Shown one piece after another: positions 55,556 through 64,000 of a stretch of DNA of 64,000 nucleotides. The translations under genes and the position numbers were made by a program. Every line of letters begins with the position of its first letter. Position 1 is the stretch's first letter. The notes under the pieces are model-generated. The model searched no databases. It saw only the letters and a list, made by a program, of their open reading frames with translations, and was not told where the DNA came from. The stretch covers positions 248,001 through 312,000 of the forward strand of contig NZ_JAKRNM010000005.1 of NCBI RefSeq assembly GCF_022346995.1, given 5' to 3'. This DNA is from Paenibacillus sp. ACRRY. Lineage in GTDB: Bacteria; Bacillota; Bacilli; Paenibacillales; Paenibacillaceae.

Positions 55556-56545
55556 ATGACAATATTGAAAATGGCAGTGATCGGCTTAGGAAAAATGGGT
55601 TTACATATGATTCAACAGGCGGAGCAAGCAGAGCTGAATGGAAGTATTAAGCTTGTGGCTGTATGTGAAGCACACGAAGAAACACTTAGGAACTTTGCTG
55701 ATGGCCATGCGGAAATTAGCGCATATAGCGATTACATGCAGCTGCTGGATGAACATAAAATTGATCTATTGTACATTGCTGTACCGCCTAAATTTCATTA
55801 TCCTGTCGTCATGGAGGCCTTACAGCGGAAGATCCATGTGTTTTGCGAGAAACCGCTGGCGAACAGTACAGAAGAGGCGAGAGAGATGCTTGAGGCCGCG
55901 GAGCAGGCAGGGGTAGTCCATGCCATTCATTTCTCCATGCCTCATGAACCTTCTGTATTGAAGCTGCAGGAACTGGTGGAGCAGAGCAGCATAGGTGCGA
56001 TTCGTAAAATAGATCTGATTCTGCAATTCCCTCAGTGGCCGCGTGCATGGCAGCAGAATTCATGGATTTCAAGCCGTGAGCAAGGGGGCTTTATCCTTGA
56101 AGTGGGCATCCACTGGATCCATATGATACAGCATGTGTTTGGTCCAATTACGGAGGTGAGCAGTGAGGTCCAATATCCCGATAATGTGGAAGAATGTGAA
56201 CATGAGGTGCAGGCTGTGATGAAGCTGGAAGACGGAACTCGTATTCAGCTTAACGGAATTGCTCATTTTGCAGGTAAGGAACGAGTTTCCATGGTCGTAT
56301 ACGGAACTGAAGGCACGATCGCTCTGGAAAACTGGGAAGAACTGATGATAGGGCCAATTGGACAGCCGCTTGCGCCAGTTGAGGTAGATGAGTCGATGGG
56401 AGAGCTGCCTGTTCTCAAACATGTCATTGCTCGTATCCAGGGACAACCGGCGAAAATATACGATTTTAACGACGGATACCGTGCCCAATTGGTGTTGGAG
56501 GCTTTGCGTAATCCGGAGGGGAATACGATCCAGATCAGCCGCTAG
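55556..56545 (+). CDS. Gfo/Idh/MocA family oxidoreductase
   Basis: The 329-residue protein has the N-terminal Rossmann fold (MAVIGLGKMGLHMIQQA), the conserved IHVFCEKPLANSTEEAREML (catalytic Lys of EKP) and a C-terminal substrate domain with GGFILEVGIHWIHMIQHVFG (Asp replaced by Glu-Val-Gly-Ile-His). Members reduce or oxidise sugars and cyclitols with NAD(P). Substrate unknown. ATG 55556 follows TTGGAGTGAGACTTA. Single gene with terminator at 56629-56658. Confidence 0.9.
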   Translation: MTILKMAVIGLGKMGLHMIQQAEQAELNGSIKLVAVCEAHEETLRNFADGHAEISAYSDYMQLLDEHKIDLLYIAVPPKFHYPVVMEALQRKIHVFCEKPLANSTEEAREMLEAAEQAGVVHAIHFSMPHEPSVLKLQELVEQSSIGAIRKIDLILQFPQWPRAWQQNSWISSREQGGFILEVGIHWIHMIQHVFGPITEVSSEVQYPDNVEECEHEVQAVMKLEDGTRIQLNGIAHFAGKERVSMVVYGTEGTIALENWEELMIGPIGQPLAPVEVDESMGELPVLKHVIARIQGQPAKIYDFNDGYRAQLVLEALRNPEGNTIQISR

Positions 56546-56628
56546 TCGGCAGTGTTGCCGTCTTGGATCAGATGCTGGAAGCAACAATAAGCTTAAATAA
56601 TTTATACTTTTGCAGAAATAAAACAAGA

Positions 56629-56658
56629 AGCAGCTTCCTTAATAGGAAGCTGCTCTTT
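56629..56658 (+). terminator. intrinsic terminator after the Gfo/Idh gene
   Basis: AGCAGCTTCC (56629-56638) pairs perfectly with GGAAGCTGCT (56645-56654), followed by CTTTTTG. Confidence 0.85.
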
Positions 56659-56683
56659 TTGTGTTAGTTGTTGTAATCACCGG

Positions 56684-58402
56684 TTAAGCTAGCTTGAATC
56701 GTTTCACCAGTTCGTCGAGTGCATCGGACATTTGATTCAGCTGTTTGGAAGTGTCGCTCATTTCCTGTAAGGAGGCAAGCTGTTCTTCGGTCATGGCCGA
56801 TACTTCCTCCGTAGCAGATGCGGTATCTTCTACAACGATCGATACTTCGTTAATGGAATTCATGACAGCTTCACTGCCCGATGTGAGTTCTTCAACCACC
56901 GCGGATACATCCATCATTTGACCGCTGAGGTCGTGTATATGTTGTGTAATATTTGCAAAGGCATGCCCTGCGTCCTCGATGGTCCGCAGTCCCTCGTTAA
57001 CATGAACCGTGCTCTCATCTACAACATCCACTGTGCTATGAACACCTGCGACCACCGTTTCCAATATGCTCGTAATTTCCTTGGCTGATGTGGCGCTTTG
57101 GTCCGCAAGATTGCGAATCTCTGCTGCAACAACTGCGAAGCCGCGTCCGTTTTCTCCTGCACGTGCAGCCTCAATTCCGGCATTCAATGCTAACAGATTG
57201 GTTTGTCTCGCGATCCCTGACATGGCATCCGCAATGTTAATGACTTGATCGGACATCTTGGAAATATCATTAATGGCTTCCTGTACAGAGAGGAAGGATT
57301 GCTCAATAACTCCCATTTTGCCGACCGCATTGTCAATACGCTGCTGCCCATCAATGGCTATGGATTCGGTACGTACCGCCCGTTCAGCCACGTCTGCAGC
57401 AGATGCGGCCACCCGGCTGAGTCCGGTTTGGGATTGTTGAATTGCAGCGACCATCGTTTGGGTAAGAGCAACCTGCTCATCTGCCCCTTCAGCTACTCGT
57501 TCCATGGCTGTAGCTACTTCTTTGCCGGCCAGGTGGCTGTCCGCCACACCTTTATCCATCCGATCTGATGCTGTGTTGAGAACAGTGGCATTACGCTGGA
57601 TGTCCAGCATCATTTGCTGCAAGCCTAACAGCATCGTATTCGCAGACTCGGCGAGTTCTCTCGTTTCGTCCCTCATCGGGGTAGCAATGCGCAGGGTCAG
57701 GTCGCCATTGGAGGAACCGATGTCATTCAGTGCATGGGTAACGGTACGAATGTTTTTAACAATGGCACGGGACAAAATCAGTGCTGCAAAGATCGATATT
57801 AAGGCAACAAGAATAAGAGCTCCGTATAGTTCCCAGTTCAGAATCATATTTTTTTGTTTTAATGCTTCTGTACGTGTTTCTGTCAAAGCCAGTTCGTTGT
57901 TCCGGAAAGTAATTAGGGAGCTGCGAATCTCGTCCATATCTGCTTTGCCTGGATCTGTTGCAAAAAACTGACGAATGGCATCCAGATCGTTAGCCTGACG
58001 CAGAGAGACAACAGGCTCCCCGGCCACTTGAATCCAGTCATTCATGGAGCTATGTATATCTTGCAATAATGTCAATTGAGCTGGGTTATTGGAGATAAGG
58101 CCCGCTAACTGATCCTTGAGCTCGACTAGCTGCTCTTTTCCCGCTATATAAGGTTCCAGGTAATTTTCCTGTCCTGTGATCACGTAACCACGCTGTCCGG
58201 TCTCCATATCCACCATGTTTTTCTCCAACTCATACGTCAAAGCATGCACTTTCATGTCGTGATCGACGAGATAATCAAGCTCCTCCTGCAGCTGACCAAT
58301 ACTGTTCTGAATCAGTAGAATGCTTCCAGCCAGTACCGTCAAAACAAGCAGGTAACCCAGCCCGATTTTATAAAAAATTTTGAATGTTCTCCGTTTCGTC
58401 AT
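56684..58402 (-). CDS. methyl-accepting chemotaxis protein with CHASE3-type sensor
   Basis: The 572-residue receptor has a first membrane segment (about 12-33), an extracytoplasmic CHASE3-like domain with the [21 protein letters not shown] signature (two adjoining motifs, about 60-80), and a second membrane segment (about 190-212). A HAMP domain ([20 protein letters not shown]) and a full signalling domain follow ([20 protein letters not shown] then [20 protein letters not shown]). CHASE3 usually senses extracellular signals; the ligand is unknown. GAGAGGAAAAGGAATC precedes ATG 58402. Confidence 0.93.
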   Translation of the reverse strand: MTKRRTFKIFYKIGLGYLLVLTVLAGSILLIQNSIGQLQEELDYLVDHDMKVHALTYELEKNMVDMETGQRGYVITGQENYLEPYIAGKEQLVELKDQLAGLISNNPAQLTLLQDIHSSMNDWIQVAGEPVVSLRQANDLDAIRQFFATDPGKADMDEIRSSLITFRNNELALTETRTEALKQKNMILNWELYGALILVALISIFAALILSRAIVKNIRTVTHALNDIGSSNGDLTLRIATPMRDETRELAESANTMLLGLQQMMLDIQRNATVLNTASDRMDKGVADSHLAGKEVATAMERVAEGADEQVALTQTMVAAIQQSQTGLSRVAASAADVAERAVRTESIAIDGQQRIDNAVGKMGVIEQSFLSVQEAINDISKMSDQVINIADAMSGIARQTNLLALNAGIEAARAGENGRGFAVVAAEIRNLADQSATSAKEITSILETVVAGVHSTVDVVDESTVHVNEGLRTIEDAGHAFANITQHIHDLSGQMMDVSAVVEELTSGSEAVMNSINEVSIVVEDTASATEEVSAMTEEQLASLQEMSDTSKQLNQMSDALDELVKRFKLA

Positions 58403-58695
58403 GATTCCTTTTCCTCTCTTTTGGGTATATGTATTTGTCGAAAAAACTTGAAAAATGGCAACTTAAAGGACTTATGGCTCAGGAGTCTTAAGAACTATTT
58501 TTCAGTATTATACGTTATGAAAGTAAGTTTGTACATAGTTCGTTTATATTTTGTATATGGTTTGTATCGCTGCATAAGACACGACCGAGTAAACCTTTTA
58601 CAGTGTTCGGTTTACACTGCCAAACGTTTTTGTTTATCATGGAAAGGGTATGATGCTGATTACATATTTCAATCCGAAAGGAACGGATCCTGAAA

Positions 58696-59382
58696 ATGAG
58701 TAAAGAGACCGTATTGCGAAAACCGGAAGCGATGATTTTTGATATGGACGGAACGTTGTTCCAGACAGAGACCTTGCTGTTGCCTGCTTATCAAAAGCTT
58801 TTTGATACACTGCGTGCCGAGGGACACTTCGAAGGGGAGACCCCTCCTGAGGAACGGATGCTGGGAAGTTTGGGTATGCTGCTTGAAGATATATGGAAAG
58901 TGGTCATGCCGGAAGCCTCTGAAGCGGCACATCGTCGTGCAGATGAATTGCTGCTTCAATTGGAAATAGAGGGACTTGATCAGGGAAGTTCCCAACTCTA
59001 CCCGCATGTAAAAGAGACGCTTGAAGCCCTTAAGGAACAAGGTGTTCGTTTGTTTGTAGCGAGTAATGGGCTGGAGGACTATGTCAAAGGGGTTGCGTTT
59101 GCCCACGAGATTATGCCTTTATTCGAAGGTGTATACAGTGCAGGACAATACCAGACACCTTCCAAGGTAAACCTGGTGCAAATACTGCTCGAAAAACACC
59201 GGATTCAGGATGCCTGGATGGTAGGAGACCGCTCGTCCGACGTTGAAGCAGGAAAAATGAATGGACAGACGGTCATTGGCTGTGCATATGCCGGCTTCGG
59301 GCGTGATGAAGAACTTGCAGGGTCAGATGTATTAATCTCTGATTTTACCGAGCTCACTCGTCTGTACAGAGAAGCCGAATAG
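58696..59382 (+). CDS. HAD family hydrolase (phosphatase-like)
   Basis: The 228-residue protein has HAD motif I (EAMIFDMDGTLFQTE), motif II (RLFVASNGLEDYV), the motif III Lys (TPSKVNLVQILLEK) and motif IV (DAWMVGDRSSDVEAGKM). The cap between motifs I and II is helical (C1 type), like phosphoglycolate phosphatase. The substrate is unknown. ATG 58696 follows AAAGGAACGGATCCTGAAA. It is a single gene with a strong terminator. Confidence 0.88.
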   Translation: MSKETVLRKPEAMIFDMDGTLFQTETLLLPAYQKLFDTLRAEGHFEGETPPEERMLGSLGMLLEDIWKVVMPEASEAAHRRADELLLQLEIEGLDQGSSQLYPHVKETLEALKEQGVRLFVASNGLEDYVKGVAFAHEIMPLFEGVYSAGQYQTPSKVNLVQILLEKHRIQDAWMVGDRSSDVEAGKMNGQTVIGCAYAGFGRDEELAGSDVLISDFTELTRLYREAE

Positions 59383-59427
59383 CAAGCACTACATCTTGAA
59401 CCAATCTGGATTAACGTTCAAAACCGG

Positions 59428-59482
59428 AAGAGCCTTTATCTCCGAAGCCTGTTTAACGGGCGTGGCGGAGATAAAGGCTCTT
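59428..59482 (+). terminator. long bidirectional terminator after the HAD gene
   Basis: AAGAGCCTTTATCTCCG (59428-59444) pairs perfectly over 17 bp with CGGAGATAAAGGCTCTT (59466-59482), followed by T; it can also stop the convergent YheC/YheD gene ending at 59542. Confidence 0.88.
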
Positions 59483-59541
59483 TGTGATGCCATGAGTATC
59501 GATTGTAAGATGCTTAAAGGCCAGGCCCCTTAGTGAAGCGG

Positions 59542-60726
59542 CTACTTTAATCTTGATTTCCGGGATCTTCGGGCTGCGGTGGTCTTACCGGTTACAGGTT
59601 TGGTTACTTTCACCTTGTTCGGAGTACTAGCCGTCCGGTTGCGGTACACCCATAGAGCATATTCCAACGGCTGAGTAATTGCTTTGTAATAAATATTCCG
59701 CTCACCAATCCGTGCAAATACTTCACGTGCAGGTTTGGGATTCACTTCAAGCAGGAAGATGTGGCCATCCTTGTCGATCGCTAAGTCCAGTGCAAGCTCA
59801 CACAGGTCACCGTACGTATCTTCAAGGAATGAGGCTACTGAAATACCAAGTTTCTCTGCCGTAGCATTAATTTCGTTTCTCAGTTCCTCATCGGCGATCC
59901 ATTGTTTCATCAATCGGTGCATAGCAACGGCCTGGCCGCCGCCATGCAGATTCGATGTTACACTTTTCTCTGCTCCCATGCGTCCAGCACAACCGGTCAG
60001 CTCCCATTCTCCCTCGCCATTCTTCTGTACGAGCATGCGATAATCGTGTACACGACCGTTTGGGAGCTGGAGCTGTATACCTTCCTGAACCAGATACTTA
60101 TCTTTCATGTTCCAATGCTGGAGCAGAGAACCGAGCCTTGATAAATGGACTTTGCGCGGGGTAATGATGCGTCGTTTCTGATCACGTCCTTGGACCAGGA
60201 CCATGTTAGCGTCGCTACTGATGCGTTCGATCCGCAGGATTCCTCGTCCGCCTGTTCCATTTATGGGCTTCAAATAGATCAGCGAAGAAGCTTTAAGCAT
60301 TCGATTGACATCAGACATATCCTGGAACAGAACGGTCTCCGGCAAATGTTCACGAAAGGCGGATTTTGCCGAAAGGGTCTGATGTATGGTCCATTTATTG
60401 CGAAGTGGCCTGTTTAGGAAAAGCATGTGCCCGTATTTCTCGCGAAAGGCGAGCAGCTGCTGGAATCTGCGATTTCGCTGTATGCGGCAGCGGTCGAAGA
60501 TCATGTCCGGAAATGGGCGCCATTCCCTGGACCACCCCTTTTCCGAATGGAAGACCATCGCCTCGATTTGTTTGCCTCCGGAATGGACATCCGCAGGTGT
60601 GAACACGTAAATGTCGAGTCCCCGCTTGCGTCCTTCAAGGATCATTCTGCGGTAGATGCTCCGTTCTTCCAAGGCGCGATGTTCGTTTAAGTACAACGTC
60701 ATAATGCCTAGAACAGGTGAGGACAC
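59542..60726 (-). CDS. YheC/YheD family ATP-grasp protein, endospore coat-associated (copy 1)
   Basis: The 394-residue protein shows the YheC/D ATP-grasp landmarks: SLIYLKPINGTGGRGILRIE, HDYRMLVQKNGEGEWELTGC, TSNLHGGGQAVAMH and LALDLAIDKDGHIFLLEVNP. The Lys/Arg-rich C-terminus (TTAARRSRKSRLK) is unusual. I chose GTG 60726 (MSSPVLGIMTLYL), 6 nt from AAGGTGA; the TTG at 60732 abuts that site. Family knowledge: homologues are found in spore coats; their ligase substrates are unknown. Confidence 0.88.
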   Translation of the reverse strand: MSSPVLGIMTLYLNEHRALEERSIYRRMILEGRKRGLDIYVFTPADVHSGGKQIEAMVFHSEKGWSREWRPFPDMIFDRCRIQRNRRFQQLLAFREKYGHMLFLNRPLRNKWTIHQTLSAKSAFREHLPETVLFQDMSDVNRMLKASSLIYLKPINGTGGRGILRIERISSDANMVLVQGRDQKRRIITPRKVHLSRLGSLLQHWNMKDKYLVQEGIQLQLPNGRVHDYRMLVQKNGEGEWELTGCAGRMGAEKSVTSNLHGGGQAVAMHRLMKQWIADEELRNEINATAEKLGISVASFLEDTYGDLCELALDLAIDKDGHIFLLEVNPKPAREVFARIGERNIYYKAITQPLEYALWVYRNRTASTPNKVKVTKPVTGKTTAARRSRKSRLK

Positions 60727-60761
60727 AAACAATCACCTTCTTTAGCTGTTATTCCTTTCCA

Positions 60762-61868
60762 TTATCGTTTGGACTGGCGGGCCAGATAGGCGCTATATTG
60801 GAAAATGCGCTCCAATGATTTTTTACGAATCTGGGGTTCATCGAATTTCATTGGTTTCGCATTGGCTTCGAAGAACCAGATTTCTCCGAGATCATCGATA
60901 CCCAAATCCATAGACATCTCCCCAAGCGTATGGCCAGAGCCTCGTTCAACCTGCCGTGCAATGGTTAATGATGTCGATCTGACCTTTTTCATTAGTGTAG
61001 TGGTTGTTTCTTCCCCGAACAGGTCGGTAAGAAGCTTCTCGGGATCCTCAACGCTGCCTCCACGTGGAACGTGGGTTGTAATGCTTCGCGAACCAGCCAG
61101 TCTGGCACCAACCCCTGTTACACTCCACTGTCCTTTGCCATTCTTCTGTACCAGAACGCGCAGATCGAAGGGGCGCTTACGGGAGGAGGCAAGTTCAATT
61201 CCTTGCTGCATGATATAAGGCGTATGCCCGGTTTCCCGGCGAATGCGAGACCATAACTTCGCAAGTGTTGCTGCCTTATACGTGGTGCTCTTTCGGGAAC
61301 TTTGTATTCTGAGCCGGAACGGCAGACGTTCCTTCTCTTGAAACTTTAGCATCATTATGCCTTTTCCCGCTTTTCCACTTTCGGGCTTCAGATATAGATA
61401 CGGAAATGCCCGCAGCACCGTACCCAGCGTAGTAGCACTTCGCATCCGGCGTGTATGAGGGATCAGATGCTGGGTAGATTTGGACTTCTTCAGCCATTCG
61501 AACAGATCCCATTTATTGAAGAAAAAAGGGTTATACAGCTCAATCCCCGATTGCATGCATTCCTCAATTTTCCGCTGAACGGAGGGCTTTCGCTCATCTT
61601 CCCGATAGGGAATTCGATTGTACAGGACATGAGGGAGAGGGAAGGACTGTGAAGTCCACTTTCCGCTCCCTTTGTTATACGTGTAGCCCTTAACCGTAGG
61701 ACCGCTCACGTTCAGATCTCTTACAGTTACGATATACACCTGATAACCCATGTTTTCGCCTGTTTGTATAATGTCCAGAAAATTTTGATGGTTTCCCCTG
61801 AATCCCCGGTGGTCGTCGTGCATGGTCAACACGGCAATGACAGGTTTGAAATCATCATGAAGGCTCAT
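60762..61868 (-). CDS. YheC/YheD family ATP-grasp protein, endospore coat-associated (copy 2)
   Basis: The product has 368 residues. Start ATG 61868 (MSLHDDFKPVIAVLTMHDDH) overlaps the stop of copy 3 (ATGA) and follows GGAAGAGGGACGG; the in-frame extension up to 62009 lies inside copy 3 and is rejected. ATP-grasp landmarks are LYLKPESGKAGKGIMMLKFQ, PFDLRVLVQKNGKGQWSVTG, VGARLAGSRSITTHVPRGGS and SMDLGIDDLGEIWFFEANAK. It is translationally coupled to copy 3. Confidence 0.9.
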   Translation of the reverse strand: MSLHDDFKPVIAVLTMHDDHRGFRGNHQNFLDIIQTGENMGYQVYIVTVRDLNVSGPTVKGYTYNKGSGKWTSQSFPLPHVLYNRIPYREDERKPSVQRKIEECMQSGIELYNPFFFNKWDLFEWLKKSKSTQHLIPHTRRMRSATTLGTVLRAFPYLYLKPESGKAGKGIMMLKFQEKERLPFRLRIQSSRKSTTYKAATLAKLWSRIRRETGHTPYIMQQGIELASSRKRPFDLRVLVQKNGKGQWSVTGVGARLAGSRSITTHVPRGGSVEDPEKLLTDLFGEETTTTLMKKVRSTSLTIARQVERGSGHTLGEMSMDLGIDDLGEIWFFEANAKPMKFDEPQIRKKSLERIFQYSAYLARQSKR

Positions 61869-63241
61869 CAAATGCCGTCCCTCTTCCGGAATTTGCTCAA
61901 ATACAGGCAGTGTTCCAAAATGTGCTCCACCGATGATTTTCCCTCCACCCGGAGTGAAGGGTGACGGAAGATGGAGCGCCCGGGTTTGGCGTTCGCTTCG
62001 AACATCCATACATGTTCCTCCTGATCAATGCCCAGATCAAAGCCAATCTCACCAATCAGATGCTGGTGCTGGGTTTCAATCGCCTGGGCCAGTGTAATAG
62101 CGACGGATTTGGCCTGCTGAAGCACTTCTCCCGCACGTTCGCCGAAGTTACGGCTGAGCGCCTGTTCAGGGGTCATCAGAGAGCCGCCATTTTTGATGTG
62201 GGTAGTCACGCTGCCCCGACCAGCCTTCTTGGCACCGATACCGACGACGACCCATTGATTGCTCCCGTTTTTGTGCATGTGGAAGCGAAAATCAATCGGA
62301 CACTCATCGATCTCAATGAGCCGGATCCCCTGCTGTACGACATAGCCTCGCAGCTGTTTTCCATGCCTGCCCTGAAGCATGCGCATTAAGCCATTGAAGG
62401 AGCCGAAGCGCAGAAGGGCATTGCCGCCTTTTTTGCGGTAACGCGCGAAATATCCGCGTTTGGGCGAATAGGTCAAGCGATAGATTCCGTTACCGAGACT
62501 CCCAGCAGTGGGCTTATAATATACGAACTGGTGTCGTTCCAGCATTTCTCTCATTTGTTCAACGGTCGGATTGGTGATCGATTCAGGAATATACCGACCT
62601 GCTTCAAGATCATTCTCCAGCAGCTTGTAGATGTCCGATTTATTGAAAAAGCTCCAGTTGAAAAATGGAATTTTACGACGGACAAACCGTTCCCTCAGTT
62701 GATTGATGGCAGGCGAGAAATCGGAACGGCGGCTGGGTAACCTGTTATAAACAACGTCTGGCAGAGGGACCGTTTTCCGAACAAAGCTTCCGTTTTCGTT
62801 CAGAAAAAAACCGGATACCGTTTCATTCTGCCAGTTAATATCCCTTGGAGTGAACGCATAGATATAGGATTTGCGGCTGCCTTCACGGAGCAATTGCTTG
62901 ATGAACCCGGTACGGGAGCCAAACGGATTCGAGCTCGTTGCAGGTCCGTCGGACAATACTCCAATCAGTGGACCGAGCTGGACTTCATCATTTTGCAGGT
63001 TGCGCAGATAGATGCTGCCCCGCTTGGGAACGTTCATCAGATTGCGTATGCCCGAGGCGAGATAGAGATGTTTCCCTGCTTTCTTGATCGGTTTGATGGT
63101 TGCAGGCACCCGGTCTCGCCCAAACCGCAGATTTATCGTTTTTTTGCCGGATAGATTCAGACTTTTCATTAATGCGTTGGATACATAAACCACTTTATCC
63201 GGTTGCTGCGTAAAATGCAGATTGCAAAAGGTCAAACTCAT
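61868..63241 (-). CDS. YheC/YheD family ATP-grasp protein with extra N-terminal domain (copy 3)
   Basis: The 457-residue protein has about 100 additional N-terminal residues (VVYVSNALMKSLNLSGKKTI; FGRDRVPATIKPIKKAGKHL) that look like a small beta-barrel ahead of the YheC core. The core has FVYYKPTAGSLGNGIYRLTY, PIDFRFHMHKNGSNQWVVVG, GRGSVTTHIKNGGS and IGFDLGIDQEEHVWMFEANA. AGGAGGATAAATC precedes ATG 63241. It lies 60 nt downstream of copy 4. Confidence 0.9.
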   Translation of the reverse strand: MSLTFCNLHFTQQPDKVVYVSNALMKSLNLSGKKTINLRFGRDRVPATIKPIKKAGKHLYLASGIRNLMNVPKRGSIYLRNLQNDEVQLGPLIGVLSDGPATSSNPFGSRTGFIKQLLREGSRKSYIYAFTPRDINWQNETVSGFFLNENGSFVRKTVPLPDVVYNRLPSRRSDFSPAINQLRERFVRRKIPFFNWSFFNKSDIYKLLENDLEAGRYIPESITNPTVEQMREMLERHQFVYYKPTAGSLGNGIYRLTYSPKRGYFARYRKKGGNALLRFGSFNGLMRMLQGRHGKQLRGYVVQQGIRLIEIDECPIDFRFHMHKNGSNQWVVVGIGAKKAGRGSVTTHIKNGGSLMTPEQALSRNFGERAGEVLQQAKSVAITLAQAIETQHQHLIGEIGFDLGIDQEEHVWMFEANAKPGRSIFRHPSLRVEGKSSVEHILEHCLYLSKFRKRDGI

Positions 63242-63301
63242 GATTTATCCTCCTATCCTGAAAAAAATCCTTCGGCTCCATGGCAAGCGGGCGCTGCGGG
63301 C

Positions 63302-64000
63302 CTAGCCGCCTTGAATCGGGATGGGTTTCAGGCCAGCTGTGCTGGATGTATTCGGGATTTTCATTGGACGAACGACGTCCGTGAGAACATGTTGTTGCAG
63401 CAAATAACGAGCATAGGCAAGCGGCTGGGTGTACGTCAGTGTCTGCATGTGTCGGTCGCCTGCCTCTGCGAATGAAGAGCGCCCTGGCTTCGAATTGACC
63501 TCCAGCAGCCAGAGACGACCTGTCGAATCTGCTCCAAAATCCAGTCCCAATTCAGCAAGTCTGCCGAATTGCCCCTCCAGCAAGGGAGGGATTAGAGCAG
63601 CAGCATGGTTGATCCCTTCTAGAATGGTGTTGGCACGCATACTTCCGTATCGATCGATAAGATAAGAGTGGGCTGGATACGCCCTTCCTCCGCCATGCAA
63701 ATTGGAGGTAAGGGAGCCCTCGGCACCTTCACGAACCATACATCCCGTCAGGGTCCAGCGTCCGTTTTTGTTTTTTTGCACCAGGGCCCGGATGTCGAAT
63801 GGATGCCCATCATGACTCAGGTCCAAGTATGGCTGCATGATCATCCGGCGACTGGCAATCCTGGATTCAAGCCAGGTTGAGAGCGCATGACGTGTATAGA
63901 ATGTACGCTGAAAACGTTCATTGTCCTGATCTCTGCCTTCAATAACCCATGTGGGTGTATCTTTTCCTTGGGTGAGACGAAACGTTTCCTTGCCATGGGT
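63302..64000 (-). CDS. YheC/YheD family ATP-grasp protein (copy 4), 5' end outside window
   Basis: The frame is open from the right window edge to the stop at 63302 (about 232 residues seen), so the N-terminus is missing. It shows HPFDIRALVQKNKNGRWTLT, GCMVREGAEGSLTSNLHGGG, and LGLDFGADSTGRLWLLEVNS, the ADP-forming ligase core. The order on the minus strand is copy 4, 3, 2, 1, with 60, -4 and 35 nt gaps, so all four are probably one operon. Confidence 0.88.
   Translation of the reverse strand, partial: THGKETFRLTQGKDTPTWVIEGRDQDNERFQRTFYTRHALSTWLESRIASRRMIMQPYLDLSHDGHPFDIRALVQKNKNGRWTLTGCMVREGAEGSLTSNLHGGGRAYPAHSYLIDRYGSMRANTILEGINHAAALIPPLLEGQFGRLAELGLDFGADSTGRLWLLEVNSKPGRSSFAEAGDRHMQTLTYTQPLAYARYLLQQHVLTDVVRPMKIPNTSSTAGLKPIPIQGG

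Overview
The window looks like chromosomal DNA of a spore-forming Bacillota, most likely Paenibacillus. The evidence is: G+C near 45-50%, strong AAGGAGG ribosome sites with occasional TTG/GTG starts, many sporulation and spore-coat genes (prkA, yhbH, spoVR, pdaA, cotJABC, a YjcZ-type peptide, four YheC/YheD ATP-grasp genes), the Gram-positive sufCDSUB order, and a paeninodin-type lasso peptide cluster. No rRNA, tRNA, CRISPR array, transposase or phage module was seen. Both ends cut through a gene.

Layout. 1-5.5 kb: a partial NAGPA-type glycosidase and a small membrane protein (minus), a ComA-like response regulator, a PLP aminotransferase, an azoreductase with a clear sigma-A promoter, and a DUF2161 nuclease-fold protein. 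5.9-15.7 kb: prkA, then a globin-coupled sensor, a LacI regulator and an MHYT-PAS-GGDEF-EAL protein with an attenuator-like leader, then spoVR and yhbH on the minus strand. 16-17.3 kb: a UMF1-type MFS transporter.

17.5-26 kb is the most striking region. It is a lasso peptide operon in the order sulfotransferase, cyclase (C), precursor (A), HPr-kinase-like kinase (K), PqqD-like RRE protein (B1), leader peptidase (B2), nucleotidyltransferase (N), ABC exporter (D). The 43-residue precursor has a WxxPxL leader, a penultimate Thr, a 23-residue core with Asp at position 9 and a C-terminal Ser. Two competing hairpins lie between A and K, and two identical-architecture palindromes lie at the promoter. 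A convergent APS kinase gene (cysC) follows directly and could supply PAPS to the sulfotransferase.

26.8-35.7 kb: a zinc-ribbon protein, pdaA with a sigma-G-like promoter, degV, small membrane proteins, a YunC-like protein, the methionine-salvage pair mtnK-mtnA, a Dps protein and a DUF1802 protein. 36-41.2 kb: sufCDSUB behind a promoter whose -10 overlaps a perfect 7-1-7 palindrome. 41.4-50 kb: an M23 peptidase, a YjcZ-type peptide, two HD-GYP proteins flanking a MoaD-MoaE fusion and a 5'-nucleotidase-like protein, a YfkAB radical SAM protein and a CNNM/CorC-type membrane protein. 50.2-51.5 kb: cotJABC.

51.5-55.1 kb: a minus-strand cassette of unknown product: a ThDP enzyme, a carboxymuconolactone-decarboxylase-like protein, a STAS-like protein and a KAS III homologue that keeps its Cys but has lost the usual His and Asn. 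55.5-59.4 kb: a Gfo/Idh oxidoreductase, a CHASE3-type chemoreceptor and a HAD phosphatase. 59.5-64 kb: four consecutive YheC/YheD ATP-grasp genes, the last running off the window.

All functional calls come from reading motifs in the sequence and remembered family knowledge; no database search was run. Promoters, operators and attenuators are inferences from consensus matches and base pairing.
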